In this document: piece after piece, positions 7,597 through 14,130 of the stretch
Position numbering within the stretch: the stretch's first letter is position 1
Layout: each line of letters opens with the position of its first letter
Assembly: GCF_002385225.1 (NCBI RefSeq)
Contig: NZ_DGDC01000035.1
Coordinates: 1 to 17,424, forward strand
Source: Psychrobacter sp. UBA3962
GTDB taxonomy: Bacteria > Pseudomonadota > Gammaproteobacteria > Pseudomonadales > Moraxellaceae
DNA: 17,424 bases
Direction: 5' to 3'
Position numbers and translations under genes: made by a program
Notes under the pieces: generated by a model
Told to the model about the DNA's origin: nothing
Database searches by the model: none
Seen by the model: the letters and a program-made list of their open reading frames with translations, nothing else

Positions 7597-7797
7597 AATT
7601 GACCCTCTAATTCTAACACACTCACCAGTTTAACTATAATGTAAGATTGTGAACGCCTATTATATAAGGGCTCAGCCTTAATAATTCCATAGCAATATTA
7701 GCCACCTCCTCTACATTGAAATTTAAGTTAGACACACATATGGTAGGCTCAGTTGCTAACTTATTCATATTATTAACAAACTAATATAGCTTTAGGT
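7597..7797. other. AT-rich spacer between gpmI and the 6S RNA promoter
   Basis: This is the remainder of the long gap between gpmI and the 6S gene. I see no credible gene, terminator or extended repeat in it. A plus-strand TATAAT at 7637-7642 has no -35 partner and leads to nothing recognisable. Confidence 0.5.
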
Positions 7798-7826
7798 TTG
7801 CAAGTTCATAAAAAATTGGTTAGTAT
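7798..7826 (+). promoter_or_regulatory. Promoter of the 6S RNA gene
   Basis: TTGCAA (7798-7803) and TAGTAT (7821-7826) are separated by exactly 17 bases. The predicted first base, about 7832-7834, matches the expected 5' end of 6S RNA. It is a sigma-70-type arrangement facing away from gpmI. Confidence 0.75.
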
Positions 7827-7831
7827 TTAGA

Positions 7832-8022
7832 GACTCTGAAGTGTTCGCCAGTGGATGTTATTCCCTGAGCCGATAATGCACTAAATGGATGTGCTATCTA
7901 TTGTTTCATTGTGTATGCCTGCACTGCTTGCAGTGACTCAGGAAACCTTAAGAGACAGTGACACATCCGCCCTGAACTTCACGGTTCATGGGTCCCCATC
8001 CAACAGCGGCACTTCGGTTCTA
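7832..8022 (+). ncRNA. ssrS: 6S RNA
   Basis: 6S RNA mimics an open promoter, binds sigma-70 RNA polymerase holoenzyme and restrains transcription in stationary phase. Identification rests on segments shared with the E. coli RNA as I remember it: a 5' arm CTCTGAAGTGTTCGC, then CCCTGAGCCGATA (7863-7875) at the 5' side of the central bubble. The 3' half carries CCTTAA, GACACATCCGCCCTGAAC, GGTTCA and GCGGCACTTC in the same order. The ends pair (GAAGTG at 7838 with CACTTC near 8010-8015, flanked by TTTAGA and TCTAAA). The 3' side of the bubble has a CACTG-CTTG-CAGTG hairpin. By analogy, product RNA would start opposite T7874 and read ATCGGCTCAGGGAAT. Length is about 190, against 184 in E. coli. 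The ends are approximate. A 67-codon frame inside it is not a gene. Confidence 0.93.
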
Positions 8023-8035
8023 AATTTTATGGTAC

Positions 8036-8106
8036 CTTATAACTTCCTTATTTTTATGTGTTTTAAATATTATTCAATAAAGCAATAAGTTATAAGAAGT
8101 TATAAG
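8036..8106. repeat. Inverted and tandem repeats in the 6S RNA trailer
   Basis: CTTATAACTT at 8036-8045 is the exact reverse complement of AAGTTATAAG, which occurs twice in direct tandem at 8087-8096 and 8097-8106. In RNA the first arm could pair with either copy. Pairing with the second extends to about 15 bp (8036-8051 with 8092-8106) with one bulged base. The tandem copies are flanked by GCAATAA at 8082 and 8106. The block lies between mature 6S RNA and the terminator. Confidence 0.7.
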
Positions 8107-8151
8107 CAATAAAAAACCCTTTTACTCAAGTAGAAGGGTTTTTTTATTGCT
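8104..8151. terminator. Bidirectional terminator, 6S RNA and fxsA
   Basis: CCCTTTTAC-TCAA-GTAGAAGGG (8117-8138, one G-U pair) is flanked by six A and seven T. Outer arms AAGCAAT and ATTGCTT can lengthen the stem. The T-run ends the plus-strand 6S transcript and the A-run ends minus-strand fxsA. Confidence 0.92.
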
Positions 8152-8192
8152 TGGACAAACCAGTCAGTTATTCAAAAATCTTTGGAAGCCTA

Positions 8193-8828
8193 CTATTCAT
8201 CATTGGCAGGTTTCTCTAATTTTTTTACATCTTTGATAACTGGTTTCGCCGAACCATCTACCGTAGTGCTTTTCTTAAACCCATTACCAAATGGATTTGC
8301 ATTTTTAGAGCCTGGCTGATTATTGAATGGGTTTTGGCCACCGAAAGGATTTTGACCCCCAAATGGATTACCGCCAGCACCCATACCACCAAATGGATTT
8401 TGACCGCCCATTTGTCCACCCATCTGTTTTGCCATCATTTCCATCATTTTTTGTTGGTTATTCATGACGTAATTATTGGCCATATCTTTTAGTTTTTTCT
8501 GCACAGGAGGTAGGACTACCAACAGTGCTAAAATATCTGATAGTAGACCAGGAATTAGTAGTAATAGGCCCCCTACTGCCATAGCTACTGTCTTAATAAT
8601 GGTATTTTCAGGTGGGCGCATAGCAGGATTCATCATGCCGCCTGCTTTCATCTGTTGTGCCATAGGGTTTAAAGTGGTCATACCACGACGTATTAAGCTA
8701 AGCCCAATTACAGCAGCTATGATAAACCAGAAAAATACCCACCAGCCACTGATAAATTGTGCCACTAAGTACCACAGTAGCATTTCAATAATAAACCATA
8801 CGATGGCTAAGCCAACTAATTGACCCAT
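8193..8828 (-). CDS. fxsA: FxsA-family membrane protein with NPF-repeat tail
   Basis: FxsA is an inner-membrane protein of unclear biochemical role; in E. coli its overproduction relieves exclusion of phage T7 by the F plasmid. The 211 residues show two closely spaced hydrophobic helices (about 5-24 and 28-46), the family signature around LLLIPGLLSDILALLVVLPP at 88-108, and then a cytoplasmic tail. The tail is Met/Gln/Gly/Asn-rich, with five NPF motifs at 144, 154, 160, 166 and 178, mostly as NPFGGQ units. It ends in a Lys-rich stretch. The protein is some 50 residues longer than the E. coli one because of this tail. An AGGA box lies nine bases before the ATG. It is divergent from ruvC. Confidence 0.88.
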   Translation of the reverse strand: MGQLVGLAIVWFIIEMLLWYLVAQFISGWWVFFWFIIAAVIGLSLIRRGMTTLNPMAQQMKAGGMMNPAMRPPENTIIKTVAMAVGGLLLLIPGLLSDILALLVVLPPVQKKLKDMANNYVMNNQQKMMEMMAKQMGGQMGGQNPFGGMGAGGNPFGGQNPFGGQNPFNNQPGSKNANPFGNGFKKSTTVDGSAKPVIKDVKKLEKPANDE

Positions 8829-8897
8829 AATGTGTCGTCCTATTTTGATTTGGGAAATAACTAAAATTTAATATGTATTAGATATATGGGGATGGCT

Positions 8898-8906
8898 TGC
8901 TATACT
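8898..8906 (+). promoter_or_regulatory. Extended -10 promoter for ruvC
   Basis: TGC-TATACT is an extended -10 element about 110 bases upstream of ruvC. A weak TTAGAT lies 17 bases upstream of the hexamer as a possible -35. It implies a leader of about 100 bases in which I see no clear structure. Confidence 0.5.
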
Positions 8907-9014
8907 ATCAAATCTTAAATGAATTTTGTTGAGGAATAATACTGAAATTTAACCTCAATTAAACAAGATTCAGCAGCACAAATCTTTATAACCCTTAGGA
9001 TAATTTGATTTATT

Positions 9015-9599
9015 ATGGCGATTATTATTGGTATTGACCCCGGCTCTAGAATGACAGGTTACGGTATTATTCATCAAAAAGGGGATACCTTGCGTTATTT
9101 GGATGCCGGTACTATCAGAACCGACACCAAAGAGATGCCAGAACGTTTAAAACGCATATTTAATGGGATAACTCGTATTACCCAATATCATCAAAAATAT
9201 TCTGACGAGCCTATTCATGCTGCTGTTGAGCAGGTATTTATGGCTGAAAACCCCGACTCTGCTCTTAAGTTAGGTCAAGCCCGCGGTGCAGCCATCGCAG
9301 CTTTGGTTGCCTTAGACTTAGAAGTTTCTGAATATACTGCCAGACAAATCAAACAAGCGGTCTGTGGCTATGGAGCCGCCGATAAAGTACAAGTACAAGA
9401 AATGGTTTGTCGCATCTTAAAGTTGGATGTCACCCCACAACAAGATGCCGCCGATGGTCTTGCTTGCGCCATCTGCCACGCGCATTCAAGTCATTCTATG
9501 AACAAGCTTCTTATGAATACCACCCTACGAGGCCGCGGTGCCTCTAAGAAAAAAGGACGTTGGCGTTTGACTGAAGAAGACTTGGCTGGGCTAAAGTAG
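9015..9599 (+). CDS. ruvC: Holliday junction resolvase RuvC
   Basis: The endonuclease that cuts Holliday junctions symmetrically, working with the RuvAB branch-migration motor in recombinational repair. At 194 residues it is slightly longer than the E. coli protein (173). The RNase H-like fold carries the four acidic catalytic residues: D8 (IGIDPGSRMTGYG), E72 (AAVEQVF), D144 and D147 (PQQDAADGLACAICH). The family segments NPDSALKLGQARGAAI and YTARQIKQAVCGYGAADKVQVQ are intact. The extra residues form a basic tail (GRGASKKKGRWR) after the core. The ribosome site is poor (AGGA 14 bases upstream). ruvA and ruvB are not adjacent; the gene is alone between its own promoter and terminator. Confidence 0.97.
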   Translation: MAIIIGIDPGSRMTGYGIIHQKGDTLRYLDAGTIRTDTKEMPERLKRIFNGITRITQYHQKYSDEPIHAAVEQVFMAENPDSALKLGQARGAAIAALVALDLEVSEYTARQIKQAVCGYGAADKVQVQEMVCRILKLDVTPQQDAADGLACAICHAHSSHSMNKLLMNTTLRGRGASKKKGRWRLTEEDLAGLK

Positions 9600-9618
9600 A
9601 CTCAGCTTTACAAAAGAT

Positions 9619-9649
9619 AATCGCCTATAGGTGCTATAGGCGATTTTTT
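9619..9649 (+). terminator. Rho-independent terminator of ruvC
   Basis: A 12-bp perfect stem AATCGCCTATAG / CTATAGGCGATT with loop GTG, followed by six T. On the minus strand the tract after the hairpin is weaker (CTTTT), so it may also serve the convergent lipoprotein gene, but less well. Confidence 0.9.
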
Positions 9650-9732
9650 ATTGTTCTATTTATATTATTCAGATAGCTCAAATTAGCTAACAGCTCTTTA
9701 TTACCTTATTAGCTTTAACGATCGACCTAGCT

Positions 9733-10575
9733 TTAGTTAGCCACAGAGCTTTCTATAATTTGATCTAACACATAGACAAACTGCTTTCCCTTGACGTCTA
9801 TTGGATCAACCGTAAAACGCTTTAAACGCAGCACAGTGTCGATACCGCTGTCATGATTATAGCCCTCAATCTTGTCAACAAAGATCTGCCAATCACCAAC
9901 CCCTGTTTTAATACCTTGTTCATCATAATAAACAGGCCTCACTTTCAAGCAACCCTTTTGATTAGGATTTGGACAGCCCTGTAGCTGATGATTGACCTCC
10001 CAAAATACGATATCGCCTTTTTGTTGATACTTAGCTTCTGGGGTTGCAGTACCCTTCCAAACTAACACCTCTCCAGTGGCCAACTGTTGAGTTAATAGAG
10101 GCTGAGTCGTAGTTGATTGTTTAGGGCTTTCAATAGAGAGCTTACTATTACCGCGCATTAATTGAGCCATCAATCTCTCTGCTTGGTCTACTTCTTGGCA
10201 ATACATTTCAGTACTGATAATATCGCCCATTTTTAGGGTCTGGTTGGATACCGTAAAGTCAGCACCCATACCATTACACCCTACTGTAAAGCTGGCACGA
10301 TTGGCACTTTTATCCACATAGAAGCTAAGATTCACTTGATCTTTAATAGTTTCTAATATCGATAAAGATTGACCGTGTTTATCCTTTGCAGCCAGCAGTT
10401 GCCAATGGTAGTTGGCCAAGCTAGCAGCATTCAGCGTCAACTTGTTTTCAGCATTTGCCATAGTGCTCCTCTGAGGAGCGCTAGAATGGGAGGTTACAGG
10501 ATCGGTATTTTGACAGCCCACTAACAGTAGACTACTCGTGACCATAACCGTAAATAGACCTTTTGCAGACAGCAT
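9733..10575 (-). CDS. META and DUF4377 domain lipoprotein
   Basis: A predicted envelope lipoprotein of unknown function. The signal peptide ends in a good lipobox, LLLVGC, with C21 lipidated. Residues about 50-150 look like a META (HslJ-type) domain: a YHWQLL opening, then TVGCNGMGADF and the later MYC, giving the C100/C126 cysteine pair typical of that fold. Residues about 185-277 resemble DUF4377: CPNPNQKGCLKVRP, then GDWQIFVDKIEGYNHDSG and VLRLKRF. C201 and C209 could form a disulfide. HslJ-like proteins have been linked to heat shock and novobiocin resistance; no activity can be assigned here. It starts eight bases after the stop of the GST-family gene, with AAGGA overlapping that stop, so the two are probably translationally coupled. 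Confidence 0.8.
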   Translation of the reverse strand: MLSAKGLFTVMVTSSLLLVGCQNTDPVTSHSSAPQRSTMANAENKLTLNAASLANYHWQLLAAKDKHGQSLSILETIKDQVNLSFYVDKSANRASFTVGCNGMGADFTVSNQTLKMGDIISTEMYCQEVDQAERLMAQLMRGNSKLSIESPKQSTTTQPLLTQQLATGEVLVWKGTATPEAKYQQKGDIVFWEVNHQLQGCPNPNQKGCLKVRPVYYDEQGIKTGVGDWQIFVDKIEGYNHDSGIDTVLRLKRFTVDPIDVKGKQFVYVLDQIIESSVAN

Positions 10576-10580
10576 ATTAT

Positions 10581-10586
10581 TCCTTA
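10581..10586 (-). promoter_or_regulatory. Ribosome site overlapping the GST-family stop codon
   Basis: On the minus strand TAAGGA combines the TAA stop of the upstream gene with the AGGA box of the lipoprotein gene, five bases before its ATG. This is typical of translational coupling. Confidence 0.75.
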
Positions 10587-11213
10587 CTTCTTAAAGCCAA
10601 ATCGCTCATTCATTGAGTTATAGAAGCGCGCTATACCCTCACCATGAGCAGTGGGATCAAATTTAAGAACTCGCCCAAAATCAAGGCCAATATAGAACAC
10701 AATATCGGCATAACTTAATTGATTGCCCACTAGATAATCTTTGTCTTTCAAAATATCATTGAAATATGGCAGTGCTTTTTCGGCTCTGGCAATAGACTTA
10801 GAGGCAAATTCGGGAACTTGATCCACTCGATGCGCTTTTGAGGGATGACTGTGCTGAAAGGCAAGCATAAAGTTATACAACACTTCAAACTCGGCAACCC
10901 TTCTTATCGAGCATACCTGAGCCCGTTGCACCACATCATTGCCCATCACAGAACGCTCCCCATAGACCCTATCTAAGTACTCACAGATAGCTTGAGAATC
11001 ATTGAGTACGGTACCATCTTGAAGCACCAATACCGGCAATAGCTGTAAAGGATTTATTTTGCGGAACTCTTCCGTTAAATGCTCGCCCTTTGCCATATCA
11101 ATATCAATCACATCGATATCATCAATGTCATCAATATCTATACCCTTAGCTTGTAAAAGAAGAACCACTTTACGTGGATTAGGCGCCATACGAGTTAAGT
11201 ATAATTTTTTCAT
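10584..11213 (-). CDS. Glutathione S-transferase family protein
   Basis: A 209-residue cytosolic protein with a thioredoxin-like N-terminal domain (1-80; KLYLTRMAPNPRKV, then NPLQLLPVLVLQDGTVLNDSQAICEYLD, where the cis-Pro and the DSQAI glutathione-binding turn are seen). The all-helical C-terminal domain (about 90-205) contains the N-capping box region SYADIVFY. Glutathione binding is expected; the substrate is unknown. In the usual Tyr/Ser position the chain has T7-R8-M9, so the catalytic residue is unclear. Residues 25-39 are an alternating Ile/Asp run encoded by GAT-rich repeats and look about six residues longer than in relatives. GGGAG lies six bases before the ATG. It is the first gene of a two-gene operon. 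Confidence 0.88.
   Translation of the reverse strand: MKKLYLTRMAPNPRKVVLLLQAKGIDIDDIDDIDVIDIDMAKGEHLTEEFRKINPLQLLPVLVLQDGTVLNDSQAICEYLDRVYGERSVMGNDVVQRAQVCSIRRVAEFEVLYNFMLAFQHSHPSKAHRVDQVPEFASKSIARAEKALPYFNDILKDKDYLVGNQLSYADIVFYIGLDFGRVLKFDPTAHGEGIARFYNSMNERFGFKK
11097..11141 (-). repeat. GAT-rich in-frame repeat inside the GST-family gene
   Basis: On the coding strand this 45-base tract is made of near-identical nine-base units of the form GATATTGAT, GACATTGAT, GATATCGAT and variants. It encodes residues 25-39 as repeated Ile-Asp and Asp-Ile-Asp. Removing two units would restore the spacing normal for the family between helix 1 and strand 2. Confidence 0.75.
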
Positions 11214-11281
11214 TTCAAACTCCCTTTGATTTAATTTTATCTTTGGTGGATATAATTGTAGTTATCCCTGCTTCGTCTTTT

Positions 11282-11290
11282 ATCATATCA
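11282..11290 (-). promoter_or_regulatory. Possible extended -10 promoter of the GST-lipoprotein operon
   Basis: On the minus strand TGA-TATGAT forms an extended -10 element about 70 bases before the start codon. There is no good -35 hexamer. It is the best candidate in this gap, but weak. Confidence 0.35.
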
Positions 11291-11368
11291 AACTGAAGCA
11301 ATAACACCATATCAATATTTGTTAATAAATCATTTTTAGCACGATAAGCCAATAATAAATAAGCCGAT

Positions 11369-11405
11369 AAAAAAAGCTCCCACAACTTGAGTTAAGGGAG
11401 CTTTT
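11369..11405 (-). terminator. Terminator of the peroxiredoxin gene
   Basis: AAAAGCTCCC / GGGAGCTTTT (11372-11381 with 11396-11405), with a 14-base loop that can fold further. On the minus strand it is followed by seven U, the end of the peroxiredoxin transcript. The plus-strand side has only four T. Confidence 0.88.
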
Positions 11406-11464
11406 ATAACTTACTAAATTTCTGGCTAAGTTTCTGATTTAAACCTTAAACTCAAAACCTCACC

Positions 11465-12106
11465 TTATTTATTTGGCTGAGGAGTGATACGTAAGTAAGG
11501 TTTAATCTCAGTGAAGCCTTTTGGATAGTCTTTTTCTGAAATATCTTCGGTTTTGATGCTTGGTGGAATAATAACGTCATCACCATCTTTCCAATCTACT
11601 GGCGTAGCTACGTTATACTCATCTGTTAATTGTAACGCATCAATAGCACGTAGGATTTCATCAAAGTTACGGCCAACGCTTGCTGGGTAAGTTAGAATCA
11701 AACGTACTTTCTTTTTTGGGTCGATAATAAACACGCTACGTACTGTGTGAGTAGTTGCCGCATTAGGGTGAATCATGTCATATAATTCGGCTACTTTCTT
11801 ATTCTCATCACCAATAATTGGGAAGTTTAACTCAGTACCTTGAGTTTCGCCGATATCACTCGCCCACGCTTTGTGATCTTCTACGTCATCTACAGAGATA
11901 CAAATTGGCTTAACACCACGCTTTTGGAACTCACCATTTAAAGCAGCAGCACGACCTAATTCTGTAGTACATACTGGAGTGAAGTCAGCTGGATGTGAGA
12001 AGAATACTACCCAGTTGTCACCTGCCCACTCATAAAAGTTAATATCACCATCTGTAGTTGGGGCGTCAAAGTTTGGAGCATCATCACCTAAACGTAAATG
12101 TGCCAT
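11465..12106 (-). CDS. 1-Cys peroxiredoxin (Prx6 class)
   Basis: A cytosolic peroxidase reducing hydrogen peroxide and organic hydroperoxides. The start at 12106 (213 residues) is chosen because AAGGA lies seven bases before it and the protein then begins MAHLRLGDDAPNF, as family members do; an in-frame ATG at 12154 would add 16 unconvincing residues. The active-site motif HPADFTPVCTTE places T43 and peroxidatic C46. The Prx6 class is shown by the long C-terminal part (WKDGDDVIIPPS, then KPYLRITPQP) and by VGRNFDEILRAIDALQ. The only other cysteine is C69 (PICISVDD), where relatives more often have a small residue; it is not in a usual resolving position. The gene is monocistronic, with its own terminator. 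I found no convincing OxyR site. Confidence 0.94.
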   Translation of the reverse strand: MAHLRLGDDAPNFDAPTTDGDINFYEWAGDNWVVFFSHPADFTPVCTTELGRAAALNGEFQKRGVKPICISVDDVEDHKAWASDIGETQGTELNFPIIGDENKKVAELYDMIHPNAATTHTVRSVFIIDPKKKVRLILTYPASVGRNFDEILRAIDALQLTDEYNVATPVDWKDGDDVIIPPSIKTEDISEKDYPKGFTEIKPYLRITPQPNK

Positions 12107-12113
12107 AATAAAA

Positions 12114-12118
12114 TCCTT
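12114..12118 (-). promoter_or_regulatory. Ribosome binding site fixing the peroxiredoxin start
   Basis: AAGGA on the minus strand is seven bases before the ATG at 12106. It lies inside the longer open frame, so the upstream ATG at 12154 is very probably not used. Confidence 0.8.
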
Positions 12119-12302
12119 ATTTATAATTGATTTATTTAACTTAACCACTATCATGCACAGTAGTCCTATGCAATTGGTAATATACTATCAAAATAAATAT
12201 ATTAAAACTATGCCAGATTGTAAAAGCTTTATGCCATTTTAGCGTTTGCCTGTAACTTTATCTTTTATTAGTCGGCTCTTTTATCTTCTTAATTAAGCCA
12301 AC

Positions 12303-12331
12303 AAAAAACCCGCCAGCAACCTGACGGGTTT
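12303..12331 (-). terminator. Terminator of the DUF2057 gene
   Basis: AAACCCGcCAG / CTGaCGGGTTT with loop CAAC and one internal mismatch. On the minus strand it is followed by a six-base U-tract (complement of 12303-12308). It lies 65 bases beyond the stop codon. Confidence 0.87.
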
Positions 12332-12395
12332 CAAAGACAATGGTACAGCTATTATCGTATATTTATAGCTCAATGACGCAAGGTCAAAATAGGGA

Positions 12396-13070
12396 TTACT
12401 TTTGAATCCACTGACGAATTTTTTCACGCTCATCAGGAGTCGCTTGTAACCAAAGCTGCATAAAGTTATCTAAAGTATCACCCTTGGCACTATTACTAGT
12501 AGTTTCTACTGGAGAGATGGCCTTAATTGAAGTGGTTGATGAGCCATTAACCGCAGCAATCGCTTTTTGGTTTTCTACTTGAGCATCATTACTACCAAAT
12601 AAAGAAGACAGTCCTGAGAACAAACCACCCTCTTCAACAGCGCCGCTGGTCTGCGCAATTACAGTTGAGCCTTTCATTACCGCTAAAGTTGGAGCTTTAG
12701 CATATTTTTGGGCTTCCTGATATCTCTCTGGCTGACCTGGCATGGCCAAACGATAAGTTTGATTGTCTTGTAAGTCAGCAGTAACCGTCACATTACCAGA
12801 ACGCAAGTAATCATGATTATCGCCAGGTAAATCATCATATAGACGATCATATTTAGCAGTAATTACGTGTTTGCCTGGCTGTAACACAAAGGTCTGTTGT
12901 AAAGGCTGAAATAAGCTGGTGTTGTACTGCTTACCATTTAAAACCGTTACTTTGATATTGTCATCAACTTTTAAAGTCACATCAGCATGTGCCAATGATA
13001 CTGAGAATAAGCCAATACCTGCGACAGTTAGCAGTTTATTTAGCAGGGGCTTGTGGGTTGTATCAGTCAT
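12396..13070 (-). CDS. DUF2057 (YccT/CsgI-like) exported protein
   Basis: A 224-residue protein with a Sec signal peptide (hydrophobic 13-27, cleavage after AHA at 29). The mature part resembles the DUF2057 family: a strand-rich N-terminal half that starts VTLKVDDNIKVTVLNGK and contains LQPGKHVITAKYDRLY, a low-complexity Ser/Asn/Ala stretch (about 145-200), and the typical C-terminal FMQLWLQATPDEREKIRQWIQK. In Salmonella the relative CsgI/YccT is a periplasmic inhibitor of curli assembly. I see no curli genes here, so that role should not be carried over. AAGG lies eight bases before the ATG. It is 115 bases downstream of hda and could be transcribed from there or from its own unseen promoter. 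Confidence 0.78.
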   Translation of the reverse strand: MTDTTHKPLLNKLLTVAGIGLFSVSLAHADVTLKVDDNIKVTVLNGKQYNTSLFQPLQQTFVLQPGKHVITAKYDRLYDDLPGDNHDYLRSGNVTVTADLQDNQTYRLAMPGQPERYQEAQKYAKAPTLAVMKGSTVIAQTSGAVEEGGLFSGLSSLFGSNDAQVENQKAIAAVNGSSTTSIKAISPVETTSNSAKGDTLDNFMQLWLQATPDEREKIRQWIQK

Positions 13071-13185
13071 GAGCTAGCCTTAAAGAATATTGGAATTAAG
13101 TGAGTATTAGTTTTAATAAAAATAGTAAAAATATGCCGTAGCATAACTGGAAAAAATTACAATTTAAAGATGGTCTGATAATTTT

Positions 13186-13998
13186 TTAAAAATTCAGAGT
13201 CATATTATCGCGATAAGGGTTACTCTCTTCTGACTTAGTTAAGAAATCCTCGTGAGCTTCTTGGTTAATATCCTCAAGCTCCGCCATAAGTGTTTGCTCA
13301 TCAATCATAGTAATGGCCTGATTAATCACAGCTTTAGACACGTGAGAGCGATTTAGATTAGAGAATAAAGGCTGGATAACATTTAAGATATCAAGCATAC
13401 CGCCAATACGGTGTGGCCCTTCATTTAGCAAATGCTCGGTGATGCGAGGGTCAAACTGCCAACCCCGTCTACGCATTACCGACTCAAGCATAGCTTTTCT
13501 ATCTGCAATATCATGCCCTTCTGGCACTCTAAACGCTGGTGACTGAATTAATCGAGTCAATAAGTCAGGTAACTCAAAGGGTAAGTCAGTGGCCGGTGTT
13601 TTCGCGGCAAAAATTAATTGCCCCTGACCTTCACGGCTACGATTAATCAAATGGAAGATGGCCTCTTGCCAGACACGACTATTGCGAATGGCTTCCAAAT
13701 CATCAATGGCCACCAAGTCAAAACTTTCCAGTGAAGCCAAAACTCCTACATCAGTGTTGACCAGTTCTTTTAAAGACAGACAGATCGCAGTCTTATCCAT
13801 CTCCATATAAGATTCGCAAATAGCGGAAAGTAAGTGAGTCTTACCAGTAGCAGCACTACCATAAATGTACATCTGTCCAATTAAGCCAACATGCAGTTGA
13901 CGAACAGCATCGATTAAAGTCGACCAGCCCGGTCCCGAAAAATCGCTCAGGCTAGCATCTCTCCTTACTTCTAGATTTAAACTTAATTGATTTGTCAT
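13186..13998 (-). CDS. hda: DnaA-homologous replication regulator Hda
   Basis: Hda, loaded on the sliding clamp, stimulates hydrolysis of DnaA-bound ATP and so limits re-initiation. The N-terminus carries the clamp-binding motif QLSLNL at 4-9. The AAA+ core has Walker A GSAATGKT at 47-54, Walker B LVAIDDLE with D99/D100, a sensor 1 region near FAAKTP, arginines at LTRLIQSP (R149) and sensor 2 HRIGGMLDIL (R197). At 270 residues it is about 35 longer than E. coli Hda (233). The extra part is an acidic C-terminal tail after about 235. It lacks the DNA-binding domain IV of DnaA. The start codon has no clear ribosome site. It follows perM by 132 bases, an order I recall from Pseudomonas. Confidence 0.94.
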   Translation of the reverse strand: MTNQLSLNLEVRRDASLSDFSGPGWSTLIDAVRQLHVGLIGQMYIYGSAATGKTHLLSAICESYMEMDKTAICLSLKELVNTDVGVLASLESFDLVAIDDLEAIRNSRVWQEAIFHLINRSREGQGQLIFAAKTPATDLPFELPDLLTRLIQSPAFRVPEGHDIADRKAMLESVMRRRGWQFDPRITEHLLNEGPHRIGGMLDILNVIQPLFSNLNRSHVSKAVINQAITMIDEQTLMAELEDINQEAHEDFLTKSEESNPYRDNMTLNF

Positions 13999-14130
13999 CA
14001 GGCTAGTATCTCGGCTCGATATAACTTTGTAACGTTTATTTATATCACAATTTTATGAACAATAATATGACATTACCCTGCAATAAGCCAGTAAACCCTG
14101 ACAAACACTTTGTTATCTGCTTACTGACAC

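Noticed and set aside
7670..7686. TAAGG-GCTCAG-CCTTA hairpin
   Set aside because: The stem is only five base pairs and no T-run follows on either strand, so it is not a terminator.
7640..7715. Minus-strand AGGAGG followed by a short open frame of about 18 codons upstream of gpmI
   Set aside because: The ATG is about 14 bases from the box, the peptide resembles nothing known, and the likely gpmI promoter lies further downstream. It is probably chance.
7885..8088. A plus-strand open frame of 67 codons
   Set aside because: It lies almost wholly inside the 6S RNA, has no ribosome site and no protein-like composition.
8901..8912. TATACTATCAAA, shared with 12181-12192 upstream of the peroxiredoxin
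   Set aside because: A 12-base match between two AT-rich regions is expected by chance in a window this size.
12107..12154. In-frame extension of the peroxiredoxin by 16 residues
   Set aside because: The strong AAGGA site precedes the internal ATG at 12106, and the family N-terminus begins there.
12107..12200. Repeated ATAG motifs upstream of the peroxiredoxin, considered as an OxyR site
   Set aside because: The motifs are 18-19 bases apart and the intervening CTAT halves are missing, so they do not fit the known OxyR spacing.
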